A DNA stretch of 64,000 nt, taken from NCBI RefSeq assembly GCF_030160715.1, contig NZ_BSOW01000037.1, forward strand, positions 22,148 through 86,147, written 5' to 3'. Made by a program: the position numbers and the translations under genes. Below the pieces are notes generated by a model. The model saw only the letters and a list, made by a program, of their open reading frames with translations. It was not told the origin of the DNA and searched no databases. This document shows, piece by piece, positions 45,548-54,216 of this stretch (the stretch's first letter is position 1; every line of letters starts with the position of its first letter). This stretch comes from Bradyrhizobium iriomotense. Its GTDB lineage: Bacteria > Pseudomonadota > Alphaproteobacteria > Rhizobiales > Xanthobacteraceae.

Positions 45548-45747
45548 ATTCGCCCCCCGGTGGCGTTTCTCCTTGTCACGGATGTTGCCGCCGGGACAAG
45601 CATTCAGCAAGGTCTGTTTCGGTTAGCTATGGGTCTGTCTCGCGCCGCACCAGTGGCGGAGGAACCGGTCCGTTCCCTGCACGTTAGAGTTCACGAAAAC
45701 TTCAATTGCCCGTCAGCTTCGGCGGCGCGGCCTCGCGGAGCGGGGCG

Positions 45748-45921
45748 ATGACCATCCTGAAATGGGCGCTGATCTTCCTGTTGATCTCGATCGTGGCCGG
45801 CGTGCTCGGCTTTACCGGTATTTCGGCGGCCTCCGCCGACGCTGCGCGCTTCCTGTTCTACGTCTTCGTCGTGATCTTCCTGGTGCTCCTGGTGTTGGGG
45901 CTCACGATATTCAGGGTGTAG
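45748..45921 (+). CDS. DUF1328 small membrane protein
   Basis: A 57-residue protein with two membrane helices (MTILKWALIFLLISIVAGVL, GFTGISAASADAARFLFYVF) matching the DUF1328/YtjA family. GGAGCGGGG precedes the ATG at 45748. It belongs in the inner membrane; the family's role is unknown, although it is often stress-related. Confidence 0.85.
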   Translation: MTILKWALIFLLISIVAGVLGFTGISAASADAARFLFYVFVVIFLVLLVLGLTIFRV

Positions 45922-45942
45922 CGGCGCTGTATCACGCCACCG

Positions 45943-46302
45943 CTACCCGACTTCCTCGATCTTCACCTTGTCCGGATAGAAGGCGAGATGGCCGGAGATC
46001 TCCGTCATGGCGGGGAAGGGCGTCTCGTAGGTCCAGATCGCGTTGTCCAGCGTTTTGCCATCGGCCTTGACGTTGAAATAGCTCGCGTCCCCCTTGTAGG
46101 GACAATGGGTGACGCGGTCCGTCCGTTCGAGCAAGGCCATGTTGGCGTCCTCCCGCGGTACATATTGCACGGCCGGATACCGGGCCTCCTTCAGCGTCAG
46201 CGCCTTCGTGGTGTCTGCAATCACGACGTCGCCCGCCGTCACGCGGACGCGCCTCGGATTGTGAGTGATGGTGATGGGGTGGTCGGGGCCCGGAAGCTTC
46301 AT
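45943..46302 (-). CDS. DUF427 protein
   Basis: A 119-residue cytoplasmic protein with the full DUF427 fold: VRVTAGDVVIADTTKALTL, then YPAVQYVPREDANMALL, THCPYKGDASYFNV and AIWTYETPFPAM. DUF427 proteins are common, single-domain and functionally undefined. It is convergent with the DUF1328 gene. Confidence 0.9.
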   Translation of the reverse strand: MKLPGPDHPITITHNPRRVRVTAGDVVIADTTKALTLKEARYPAVQYVPREDANMALLERTDRVTHCPYKGDASYFNVKADGKTLDNAIWTYETPFPAMTEISGHLAFYPDKVKIEEVG

Positions 46303-46489
46303 GATTTCACGCCTTTTTGGTCGATTGGCCGCGCGGCACTTTGTCGTGCCTTTATCCCGCTTGAAGGCCGAATATAGTCCCTGGAAGCGTGACCTAGAAG
46401 GCCGTTCACGCTAAGTTTGGGCCTGCCGGTCCCGGGGACCCCGGCAGTGATTCGAAAGCTTGGGTTGCGAAGACAGGAGCGAGAGCAGA

Positions 46490-46726
46490 ATGCCAATGGA
46501 CGCCCACGATATCGAGGCGATGATCAAGGCAGCGATCCCCGATGCCGAGGTGACGATCCGGGACCTCGCCGGTGACGGCGACCATTATGCCGCGACCGTG
46601 ATCTCGGAATCCTTCCGCGGGAAGTCCCGCGTCCAGCAGCACCAGATCGTATATCAATCGCTGCGCGGCCAGATGGGCGGCGTATTGCATGCGCTGGCGC
46701 TGCAGACCGGCGTGCCGGGAAGCTGA
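46490..46726 (+). CDS. BolA-family protein
   Basis: A 78-residue BolA/IbaG-like protein (MPMDAHDIEAMIKAAIPDAE, then GDHYAATVISESFRGKSRVQ, QHQIVYQSL). It has the short BolA-like form without the long loop. BolA proteins bind the Fe-S cluster of a CGFS monothiol glutaredoxin and regulate iron homeostasis. Its natural partner grxD lies 5.3 kb downstream rather than next to it. The start at 46490 follows GAGAGCAGA. Confidence 0.9.
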   Translation: MPMDAHDIEAMIKAAIPDAEVTIRDLAGDGDHYAATVISESFRGKSRVQQHQIVYQSLRGQMGGVLHALALQTGVPGS

Positions 46727-46760
46727 CGGCAAGCTGAACTTTTTTGCGGCGGGGTAGACG

Positions 46761-47948
46761 ATGGCTGCGGACAATCCACGCGGCGCGATGTTTCGTGTCA
46801 TCGTGCCGGACCAGCCGAGCCGCGTGACCTATGTCGAGCTGTTCTTCGATCTCGTCTTTGTCTACGCAGTCACGCAGATTTCGCACACGCTGCTCGGCCG
46901 TTTCACACCGCTCGGCGCGGTACAGGTCACGCTGCTGTTCCTCGCGGTGTGGTGGGTCTGGGTCTACACCGCCTGGGTCACCAACTGGCTGAACCCCGAG
47001 CTGACGCCGGTCCGCGTCCTGCTCTTCCTGATGATGCTGGGCGGCCTCGTGCTGTCGACCTCGATCCCGACCGCGTTCGAGGGGCGTGGGCTGTGGTTTG
47101 CGATCGCGTACGCATCCATGCAGGTCGGACGCACCGCGTTCTGGCTGTTCGCAACCCCGCCGCACCGGATCCCGGTGCGGCACAATGCGATCCGCATCCT
47201 GACCTGGCTCTCGGTCTCTGCCGTACTGTGGATCGCCGGCGGCCTTGCGGAGGGCGAGACGCGGCTCTGGTTCTGGATCGCGGCTGTCGTCTTCGAATAC
47301 ATCTCGCCGGCCGCGCGCTTCTGGGTCCCGAGACTGGGATTTTCGTCGATCGAGGCCTGGGCCGTCGAGGGCGGCCATATGGCCGAGCGCTGCGCCGGCT
47401 TCATCATCATCGCGCTCGGCGAGGCCGTCGTCGTCAATGGCGCGACCTTTGCGGAATTGAGCTGGACCGGCGAGAACATCTTGGCCTTCCTCGCCGCACT
47501 CCTCGGCAGCATCGCGATGTGGTGGATCTATTTCCACAAGGGCGCGGAAGCGGGATCCGAGCTGATCTCGAAATCTGCCGAGTCCGGCCGGCTGGCGCGG
47601 CTCGCCTACACCTACCTGCACATGCCGATCATTGCCGGCATCATCCTGACCGCCGTGTCCGATGAACTCGTGCTGAAGCACCCGACCGGACATTCCGATT
47701 TCAGGACGGTGTTGAGCACGGTCGGTGGTCCCCTGGTGTTCCTGGTCGGCACCATCCTGTTCAAGCACGCCATCCGCGGCTTCCTCCAGCTCTCGCACGG
47801 CGTCGGCATCGTCATGCTTCTGGCGCTGGGCTGGTTCGGCGGCGAGCTGTCGCCGCTCTGGCTCTCGATCGCGACGACGGCGATCCTGATCGTGGTGGCA
47901 GTGTGGGAGTCGGTGTCGTTGCGCGCGAAGCCTGAGAAGGCTGATTGA
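46761..47948 (+). CDS. Low temperature requirement protein A (LtrA)
   Basis: A 395-residue membrane protein with about ten helices. It starts with the LtrA signature RVTYVELFFDLVFVYAVTQI and later contains HMAERCAGFIIIALGEAVVV, the second conserved block with a charged HxxER...GE motif inside the membrane. LtrA was named for cold growth in Listeria; its biochemical role is unknown. It follows the bolA gene by 34 bases. Confidence 0.9.
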   Translation: MAADNPRGAMFRVIVPDQPSRVTYVELFFDLVFVYAVTQISHTLLGRFTPLGAVQVTLLFLAVWWVWVYTAWVTNWLNPELTPVRVLLFLMMLGGLVLSTSIPTAFEGRGLWFAIAYASMQVGRTAFWLFATPPHRIPVRHNAIRILTWLSVSAVLWIAGGLAEGETRLWFWIAAVVFEYISPAARFWVPRLGFSSIEAWAVEGGHMAERCAGFIIIALGEAVVVNGATFAELSWTGENILAFLAALLGSIAMWWIYFHKGAEAGSELISKSAESGRLARLAYTYLHMPIIAGIILTAVSDELVLKHPTGHSDFRTVLSTVGGPLVFLVGTILFKHAIRGFLQLSHGVGIVMLLALGWFGGELSPLWLSIATTAILIVVAVWESVSLRAKPEKAD

Positions 47949-48025
47949 ACCGCGGGTGCCGATCGGACGTCTAACGACGAGGCGCTTTTCGCCAGAGGAT
48001 ATCCCTCATCAAGGCTCCGACAGAC

Positions 48026-48565
48026 ATGGATCTTCCCGTCTTCCGATATCATCCTGATCCGATTGCAAGCGGCAGCATCGTTGCGTCCGAGGTGCAATGC
48101 GTCTGCTGCGATCAGCGGCGTGGCTTCATCTATATGGGGCCAAGCTATTGCGAGGCGGAGCTCGAAGAGGCGCTCTGTCCGTGGTGCATCGCCGACGGCT
48201 CGGCGCATGAGAAATTCGACGCGAGCTTCGTCGACGAAGCGCTTTTCCCGGACGATGTTCCGAGCGAGGTCGTCGAGGAGATCGCCTTTCGCACCCCGGG
48301 CTTTGCGGGCTGGCAGCAGGAGCAGTGGATGGCCTGTTGCGGCGATGCGGCCGCTTTCATCGAGCCTGCCGGCCATGCCGAGATCCGCGCGCGCCATCCG
48401 CAACTCGAGGGCACATTGATGATGCATATCGTGCAGGATCGCGGCATTTCCGGCAGCGCCGCGACGCGTTTTCTCACCTCGCTCAACCGCGACCACGGGC
48501 CGACGGCTTACGTCTTCTGCTGTTGCCACTGCGACGCCAAGCTCGCTTACATCGACTGTCTTTAG
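48026..48565 (+). CDS. CbrC/UPF0167-family protein
   Basis: A 179-residue cysteine-rich protein of the CbrC family: FRYHPDPIASGSI, then VQCVCCDQRRGFIYMG, LCPWCIADGSAHEKF and EQWMACCGDAAAFIEPAG. The CxCC and CxxC groups probably bind a metal. CbrC is linked with colicin tolerance in E. coli, but the family's biochemistry is not established. Confidence 0.85.
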   Translation: MDLPVFRYHPDPIASGSIVASEVQCVCCDQRRGFIYMGPSYCEAELEEALCPWCIADGSAHEKFDASFVDEALFPDDVPSEVVEEIAFRTPGFAGWQQEQWMACCGDAAAFIEPAGHAEIRARHPQLEGTLMMHIVQDRGISGSAATRFLTSLNRDHGPTAYVFCCCHCDAKLAYIDCL

Positions 48566-48585
48566 CCAGGGCACGCGGAGTCGAC

Positions 48586-49254
48586 ATGAGCCATGCCTTC
48601 CTGGGCTGCATCACGTGCCTCGCGGTCATGACCTTCTCGTCGATCCCCGGCTTGGCCGGCGATACGGTCCCGCTCGACGTCGAGCTCAAGCTGACGGACC
48701 AGGACTACAAGCCGCTCGCGGGCGTGCCGGTTCGTCTGGTGTTCGGCACCTCGGACTGGCAGGTGCCCAATGCCGGCACGCGCGTCGTCACCACGGATGA
48801 TGGCACCGCGCGCCTGACGGCGCAGGCCGTCATCGACCGACGTTGGAACTTCAGCAACATCGGCTTCACGCCATTCAGCATGCCGTTTCGCGCCGACCAT
48901 CTTTTTCTTGCGGCCGAGCTCGAATTCATAATTCCAAGACGGAACGGCGCGGATGCCGTTCATCAGTTTCTCTACACCGCCGATATCGATCGGATGCCGG
49001 ATGGGGATTGCAGCACGCTGGATCTCGACAAGGTCTACGAGGCGGGGCCGGACGGCAGATTCACCAGGCTCGTCGGCTCCAACGCCGCGGGCCCGAATTT
49101 CGACGGCATGATCGAGGGGTGGAGGCTCGAGAGCGCCGGATACAGGATGTGGGATTCCATGCTGACGCCGGTCAAGGATGAGCTGACCGGCACGAGCAAA
49201 TGGCACCTGAAGCTCGGCTTGATACGCCGGCCGAAGCCCGTTCTGGTGCAATAG
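48586..49254 (+). CDS. Secreted hypothetical protein
   Basis: A 222-residue protein with a signal peptide (MSHAFLGCITCLAVMTFSSI PGLAG). Its N-terminal half resembles a beta-sandwich or Ig-like/carboxypeptidase-regulatory fold (DTVPLDVELKLTDQDYKPLA GVPVRLVFG, then VTTDDGTARLT). The C-terminal half is unrecognised. CGGAG lies five bases before the ATG. The stop codon TAG is the edge of repeat copy E. Confidence 0.75.
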   Translation: MSHAFLGCITCLAVMTFSSIPGLAGDTVPLDVELKLTDQDYKPLAGVPVRLVFGTSDWQVPNAGTRVVTTDDGTARLTAQAVIDRRWNFSNIGFTPFSMPFRADHLFLAAELEFIIPRRNGADAVHQFLYTADIDRMPDGDCSTLDLDKVYEAGPDGRFTRLVGSNAAGPNFDGMIEGWRLESAGYRMWDSMLTPVKDELTGTSKWHLKLGLIRRPKPVLVQ

Positions 49255-49354
49255 AGCATGATCCGCAAATGTGCGAAGCGGTTTTGCGAAAAGATCATGC
49301 TCAAACATAAGCTAAAGCGCGATGACGATTCATCGCAATCTCATCGCGCTTTAG
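49252..49354 (+). repeat. Copy E of the main intergenic repeat
   Basis: A full copy starting TAGAGCATGATCCGCAAATG and ending TCATCGCGCTTTAG. It lies between the convergent secreted-protein gene and egtD, and its TAG is the stop codon of the former. Confidence 0.9.
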
Positions 49355-49364
49355 GCCGTCTTGA

Positions 49365-50336
49365 CTATTCAGACGTGACCAGCGCATGCACGGAGAACAT
49401 CCGTGCCGCATCGGTCCAGCTCTCCCGCACCCGCCAGCCGGCGCCGCGCGCCAACGCTGAAAACCGCTCCAGGCTGTATTTGTAGCTGTTCTCGGTATGA
49501 ATGCTTTCGCCCGGCCGGAACGAGAAGCTCGTCCCCAGCATCCGCACGGTCTGGCTCTTCCTGCTGATCAGGTGCATCTCGATGCGGTGCTGCTCGCGAT
49601 TGTAGATCGCGCGATGGATGAAGGCGGAGAGATCGAAATTGGCGCCGAGCTCGCGGTTGATGCGCACCAGCACATTGAGGTTGAAGCGGGCGGTGACGCC
49701 GGCCGCGTCGTTATAGGCGTCGTGGAGCACGCGCTCGTCCTTTTCGAGATCGGCACCGACGATCATCAGCGCGCCCCGGCCCAAAATCTCTCGCGCGCTC
49801 CTCAGGAACGCCTGGGCTTCGTGCGGTTCGAAATTGCCGATGGTCGAGCCGGGGAAGAAGCCAACCTTCGGCAGCGAGGCGACCGCGGACGGCAGCTCAA
49901 AGGGCGCAGTGAAGTCTGCGGCCACGGGATGGATGCCGAGCGAGGGGAAATCCCGCCGCAGGCCGTTCGCTTGCTCCTGAAGGAAATCGCCGGAGATGTC
50001 GACGGGCACGTAGGCGGCGAACCTGCAATGCTTCAGGAGCAGGCGGACCTTCGTGGTTGCGCCGGCGCCGAACTCGACCAGCGCCGCATGCTCCGGGATG
50101 ATTTTCGCGATCTCGCTGCCGCGCTCGCGCAGGATCGAGAGCTCGGTGCGCGTCGGATAATATTCCGGCAGGCGCGTGATCGCCTCGAACAGCTCTGATC
50201 CCGTCGCGTCGTAGAAATATTTCGGTGACAGCTTTTTCGGCTGCTGCGACAGATCTCCGATGGTGTCGCGGGCAAAGGCGGTGGTCTGTTCGTCAGGAAG
50301 ATGGGCTTCGGCCAAAGCGCTGGCGTGCACATTCAT
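49365..50336 (-). CDS. egtD: L-histidine N-alpha-methyltransferase (ergothioneine synthesis)
   Basis: A 323-residue SAM-dependent enzyme that trimethylates histidine to hercynine. Family landmarks are KKLSPKYFYDATGSELFEAI, RLPEYYPTRTELSIL, LVEFGAGATTKVRLLL and GFFPGSTIGNFEPHEA, with NLNVLVRINRELGANFD after the substrate site. GGAGAG precedes the ATG at 50336. Together with egtB upstream on the same strand it forms the ergothioneine pathway core. Confidence 0.94.
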   Translation of the reverse strand: MNVHASALAEAHLPDEQTTAFARDTIGDLSQQPKKLSPKYFYDATGSELFEAITRLPEYYPTRTELSILRERGSEIAKIIPEHAALVEFGAGATTKVRLLLKHCRFAAYVPVDISGDFLQEQANGLRRDFPSLGIHPVAADFTAPFELPSAVASLPKVGFFPGSTIGNFEPHEAQAFLRSAREILGRGALMIVGADLEKDERVLHDAYNDAAGVTARFNLNVLVRINRELGANFDLSAFIHRAIYNREQHRIEMHLISRKSQTVRMLGTSFSFRPGESIHTENSYKYSLERFSALARGAGWRVRESWTDAARMFSVHALVTSE

Positions 50337-50387
50337 GATACTCTCCTGAACGCGCTGTCCGGCGCGCGGTTGTCGTCGGATGAGAAC

Positions 50388-50512
50388 GCTAAGGCGCGAT
50401 GGGATCGGATAAATCAACATCGCGCCTTAGATTATTGTTGGAGCATGATCTTTTCGAAAAACCGCAGCACGCTTTGCGCTAACGCGGCCCTTCGGGTCCG
50501 GATCATGCTCTA
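50388..50512 (-). repeat. Copy F of the main intergenic repeat, longer variant
   Basis: On the minus strand it begins TAGAGCATGATCCGGACCCG and ends with the GCGATGTTGATTTATCC... half. The left hairpin contains an extra stretch (GAAGGGCCGCGTTAGCGCAA) absent from other copies. Its TAG is the stop codon of egtB and it separates egtB from egtD. Confidence 0.85.
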
Positions 50513-51757
50513 GTCGTAGTCGGCGAGGCGTAATCCCGTGAATTGCCAACGGTGGTGCGGGTAGAAGAAGTTGCGATAGGTGATACGGCTGTGACCGCCC
50601 GGAGTTGCAAGCGAAGAGCCGCGCAGCACCAGCTGATTGACCATGAACTTGCCGTTGTACTCGCCGAGCGCGCCTTCCACCGCTCGGTAACCGGGATAGG
50701 GCGAATATGAGCTGCGGGTCCATTGCCAGACGATGCCGAAGGCATCGTTGAGCTGGCCGGCGCGGGCCGCCACCTCCCATTCCATTTCGGTCGGCAGGTG
50801 TTTTCCGGCCCAGCGCGCGAAGGCATCCGCCTCGTAATAGCTGACGTGGCACACGGGCGCGTTGGGATCGACCGGCTTGAGGCCGGCGAGCGTCATCATG
50901 TACCAGCTACCATCGATCTCGCGCCAGTGGCCCGGCGCCTGCCAGCCCTCGTTGCTGACCGTGGCAAAGCCGTCCATCAGCCAGAGCGGCGCGGCTCGGT
51001 AACCACCGTCGCGCATGAAGGCGAGCCATTCGGCGTTGGTGACGAGATTGCGCGCGATCCTGACTGGACCTACGAGCGCGCGATGCGCCGGCTTCTCATT
51101 GTCGAAATGAAAGCTGTCGTCGGCGTGTCCGATGCTGTGGATGCCTTCGTTCAGGGGCAGCCACTCTGCGCCGGTCTTGTTCGGGGCCGGGAAGCGCCAC
51201 TCGGGATCGTAAGCGGGCAGGACCGGATTCTGCGCAAAGGCATGCAGGATGTCCGTGAACATCAACTCCTGGTGCTGCTGCTCATGATTGAGGCCGACTT
51301 CGACCAGTGGGCTAATGGTGCGAAGCTTGGCTTCATCAGCCTCGCGGAAGAATTTGACGACGGCCGCATCGACATATGTCCGATAGGCCGTGACTTGTTC
51401 GGCGCTCGGCCGCGTGATGTCGCCGCGGCGATGCCGGGCATGGCGTGGACCGGCGCTGACGTAATAGGAATTGAACAGGAATGCGAAATCGGGATGGAAG
51501 GGCTTATAGCCCGGACAGTGCTCGCCGAGCAGAAACTGCTCGAAGAACCAGGTCGTATGCGCGCGGTGCCATTTCGTTGGGCTCGCATCGGGCATCGACT
51601 GGATCTGCTGGTCCTCTGGGCTCAGCGGGCCTGCGCGCCGCTCGGTCTCGTTGCGGACCGCGAGAAAGGCGTCAACCAGACGCTCGGCAAGGCTGCCGGA
51701 ATCGGACAACGGTGACAAAAGAGGGGGGCTGGCCGTAGCGGAAGCTTGTTTCGTCAC
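50510..51757 (-). CDS. egtB: Hercynine oxygenase / ergothioneine synthesis protein EgtB
   Basis: A 415-residue protein. The N-terminal DinB-like half holds the iron-binding histidines (KWHRAHTTWFFEQF and VGLNHEQQHQELM). The C-terminal formylglycine-generating-enzyme-type half includes HVSYYEADAFARWAGKHLPT, EMEWEVAAR and QWTRSSYSPYPGY. It forms the C-S bond on hercynine using O2 and a thiol donor. I prefer the GTG at 51757 (GGAG six bases upstream) to the start at 51814. No egtA or egtC gene is nearby, as is usual outside actinobacteria. Confidence 0.93.
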   Translation of the reverse strand: MTKQASATASPPLLSPLSDSGSLAERLVDAFLAVRNETERRAGPLSPEDQQIQSMPDASPTKWHRAHTTWFFEQFLLGEHCPGYKPFHPDFAFLFNSYYVSAGPRHARHRRGDITRPSAEQVTAYRTYVDAAVVKFFREADEAKLRTISPLVEVGLNHEQQHQELMFTDILHAFAQNPVLPAYDPEWRFPAPNKTGAEWLPLNEGIHSIGHADDSFHFDNEKPAHRALVGPVRIARNLVTNAEWLAFMRDGGYRAAPLWLMDGFATVSNEGWQAPGHWREIDGSWYMMTLAGLKPVDPNAPVCHVSYYEADAFARWAGKHLPTEMEWEVAARAGQLNDAFGIVWQWTRSSYSPYPGYRAVEGALGEYNGKFMVNQLVLRGSSLATPGGHSRITYRNFFYPHHRWQFTGLRLADYD

Positions 51758-52053
51758 GGTTTTCTCCGGATGGACAAGAGAACGTTGCAGGCGCGGCTCG
51801 GTTCCAGGAAACACGTTCGTCCTAGATAGGGCCCCCGTTACGGGAATAAAGTCCTCCCCAGCTATAATATTAGTGTCATCAGGCTATGGAGCGGCGGGGC
51901 TCGGGCGGGGCGTTTCCCCGCATGGCAGGGCGGCGTCGCCGCCATTTTACTTTGGATGCACAATAGTTTGGGCTACATATATAGGCCGGTATCAGGCTAG
52001 ATGGGCCGAGCCGGCCCGAAGCGATCAGGGCTCCGCCCCGGAAGGACATGGAT

Positions 52054-52386
52054 ATGAGCATCGAGGAATTCATCGACAGCGAAGTGAAGTCGAACGACGT
52101 GGTTCTGTTCATGAAGGGCACGCCGCAATTTCCGCAGTGCGGTTTCTCCGGCCAGGTCGTGCAGATCCTCGACCACCTCGGCGTTGGCTATAAGGGCCTG
52201 AACGTTCTCGAATCCGCCGAGCTGCGCAATGGCATCAAGGTCTATTCGAACTGGCCGACGATCCCGCAGCTCTATGTGAAGGGCGAGTTCGTCGGCGGCT
52301 GTGACATCGTGCGCGAGATGTTCCAGGCCGGCGAATTGCAGCAGCTCTTCTCCGAGAAGGGCGTTGCGGTCAACGCCGCGGCCTGA
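52054..52386 (+). CDS. grxD: Monothiol glutaredoxin, Grx4 type
   Basis: A 110-residue glutaredoxin with the CGFS active site at residues 29-32 (TPQFPQCGFSG) and the GSH-binding WPTIPQLYVKGEFVGGCDIV. CGFS proteins carry [2Fe-2S] clusters with glutathione and pair with BolA. The ATG at 52054 fits GGAAGGAC better than the ATG two codons earlier (52048), which lies too close to it. Confidence 0.95.
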   Translation: MSIEEFIDSEVKSNDVVLFMKGTPQFPQCGFSGQVVQILDHLGVGYKGLNVLESAELRNGIKVYSNWPTIPQLYVKGEFVGGCDIVREMFQAGELQQLFSEKGVAVNAAA

Positions 52387-52395
52387 TCCTTGGCG

Positions 52396-52938
52396 ATGCT
52401 GACGCGCCGGATCGGTGGCGCGCAGCTCGAAATCATTGTTGCCGACATCACGACGCTCGGCGTTGACGCCATCGTCAACGCCGCCAATACGTCGCTCCTC
52501 GGCGGCGGCGGGGTGGATGGGGCGATCCACCGGGCCGCCGGCCCGGACCTCGTCGCCGAGTGCCGCATGCTCCACGGCTGCAAGACGGGTGATGCCAAGA
52601 TCACGCGAGGCTATCGGCTGAAGGCGGCCCATGTGATCCACACCGTCGGGCCGGTGTGGAATGGCGGCACCCTCGGCGAAGACGATCTGCTCGCCTCCTG
52701 CTATCGCCGTTCGATGGAGCTCTGTCGCAAGCGCGGGCTCGCTTCCGTGGCGTTTCCTGCGATTTCGACCGGCATCTACCGTTTCCCGGCGGACCGCGCC
52801 GCGCAGATTGCGGTCGCTACCACGGTCGAAGCTCTGGCGACGACCCCTTCCGTCACTCAGGTCATCTTCTGCTGTTTCTCCGAGCCAAGTGCCGTCTTGC
52901 ATCGTGAGGCGCTGTTGGCGCACGGCGCCGGCGATTGA
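52396..52938 (+). CDS. Macrodomain protein (ADP-ribose/O-acetyl-ADP-ribose hydrolase type)
   Basis: A 180-residue macrodomain: ITTLGVDAIVNAANTSLLGG, GGVDGAIHRAAGPDLVAEC, then VIHTVGPVW and VAFPAISTGIYRFPADRAA. This is the MacroD-like class that hydrolyses O-acetyl-ADP-ribose or removes mono-ADP-ribose. The NAAN and GGGGVDGAIH residues needed for ligand binding are intact. The start at 52396 lies nine bases after grxD; a TTG at 52390 is possible. Confidence 0.92.
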   Translation: MLTRRIGGAQLEIIVADITTLGVDAIVNAANTSLLGGGGVDGAIHRAAGPDLVAECRMLHGCKTGDAKITRGYRLKAAHVIHTVGPVWNGGTLGEDDLLASCYRRSMELCRKRGLASVAFPAISTGIYRFPADRAAQIAVATTVEALATTPSVTQVIFCCFSEPSAVLHREALLAHGAGD

Positions 52939-52940
52939 CG

Positions 52941-54216
52941 ATGAGGCCGGGCCGTCGTTCCGTCGAAGGACGTCTGGCCCTCCTACGTTGGCTGTTTGTC
53001 TGCGCTGGGCTCTTGGCATTCGCCGCGGTTGCAGCGGCAGAAGACCTGCTTGCCGGCCACGAACTCGATCCGCAGAAGCTTGCGCCCGTCAGCGACTATC
53101 TCAGCGGTGAGGTCGCGGCCGGCAAGATTCCCGGCGCGATCCTGCTGATCCAACAGCACGGCAGGCCCGTCCTCTACGAGAAATTCGGCCTGCGCAACGT
53201 CAAGACGGCGCAGCCGATGACGGACGACACCATCTTCCGCCTTTATTCGATGTCGAAGCCGGTCACCTCGGTTGCGGCGATGATGCTGGTCGATGACGGC
53301 AGGCTTGGTCTCGACGATGCTCTGTCGAAATACATTCCGGCCTTCGCCGATGTGAAGGTCGGCATCGCACGGCCCGATGGCAAGCTGGAGCTCGAACCGC
53401 TGGCGCGGCCGATCACGATCCTCGATCTCTTGCGCCACACTTCCGGGATCACCTATGGCTTCTACGGTGACAGCCCCGTGCGCAAGCTCTATGCGCAGGC
53501 TGGCCTGTTCGACAGCGATCCCGACAATGCCGAGTTCGTCGCGCGCCTGGCGCGGTTGCCGCTGGCTGAACAGCCGGCGACGCTTTGGGACTACGGCCAT
53601 TCGACCGACGTGTTGGGGCGGGTGATAGAGATTGTCTCGGGCGGAGCGCTCTATCAGTTCGAGAAGGAGCGGTTGCTCGATCCCTTGGAGATGCGCGATA
53701 CGGCCTTCTTCGTCGCCGACGACGCGAAGCGGTCCCTGGTTGCCGAACCCTTGCCCAACGACTGGTTCGACCGTCCCGTCGCGGGGATCAGGGAGGCGGC
53801 CGCGCCGCATCGGTGGGAGTCCGGTGGCGCCGGCTTGGTTGGCACCATCGGCGATTATGCGCGCTTTGCGCAGATGCTGCTCAACGGCGGCGAGCTCGAT
53901 GGAAGGCGCTATCTCAGCGCGAGACGGTCGCACTGATGACGTCGGATCAGATCGGCGAGGGGACCGGGATCGGGAAAGATCCCGAGTTCGATTTTCCTGG
54001 TCCTGATAGCGGCTTCGGCCTGGGATTTGCGGTGCGGACGGATGCGACCGCGCCGCTGCCCGTCGGCGAATATCGCTGGGATGGCGTCGGCGGCACCTTC
54101 TTCTTTATCGATCCCGCCGACGACATGTTCGTCATCTGCATGATGCAGTCGCCGTCGCAGCGCGGGCCGATCCAGACCGAATTGAAGCGGCTGGTCTACG
54201 AGGCGATGGGCGCTGA
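52941..54216 (+). pseudogene. Class C beta-lactamase-type serine hydrolase, frameshifted
   Basis: The first frame encodes a signal peptide (GRLALLRWLFVCAGLLAFAA) and a serine hydrolase core with SxxK (SMSK), the second motif YGHS in WDYGHSTDVLGRV, and RHTSGITYGFYG. It stops at 53936 after RRYLSARRSH. One base earlier or later the family sequence continues (ETVALMTSDQIGEGTGIG, GYxWDGVGGTFFFIDPADDM). The break lies near 53916-53922. The C-terminus then runs to a TGA at 54214 only after a further frame change. It is either a decayed gene or an assembly error; the catalytic residues are intact. Confidence 0.75.
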
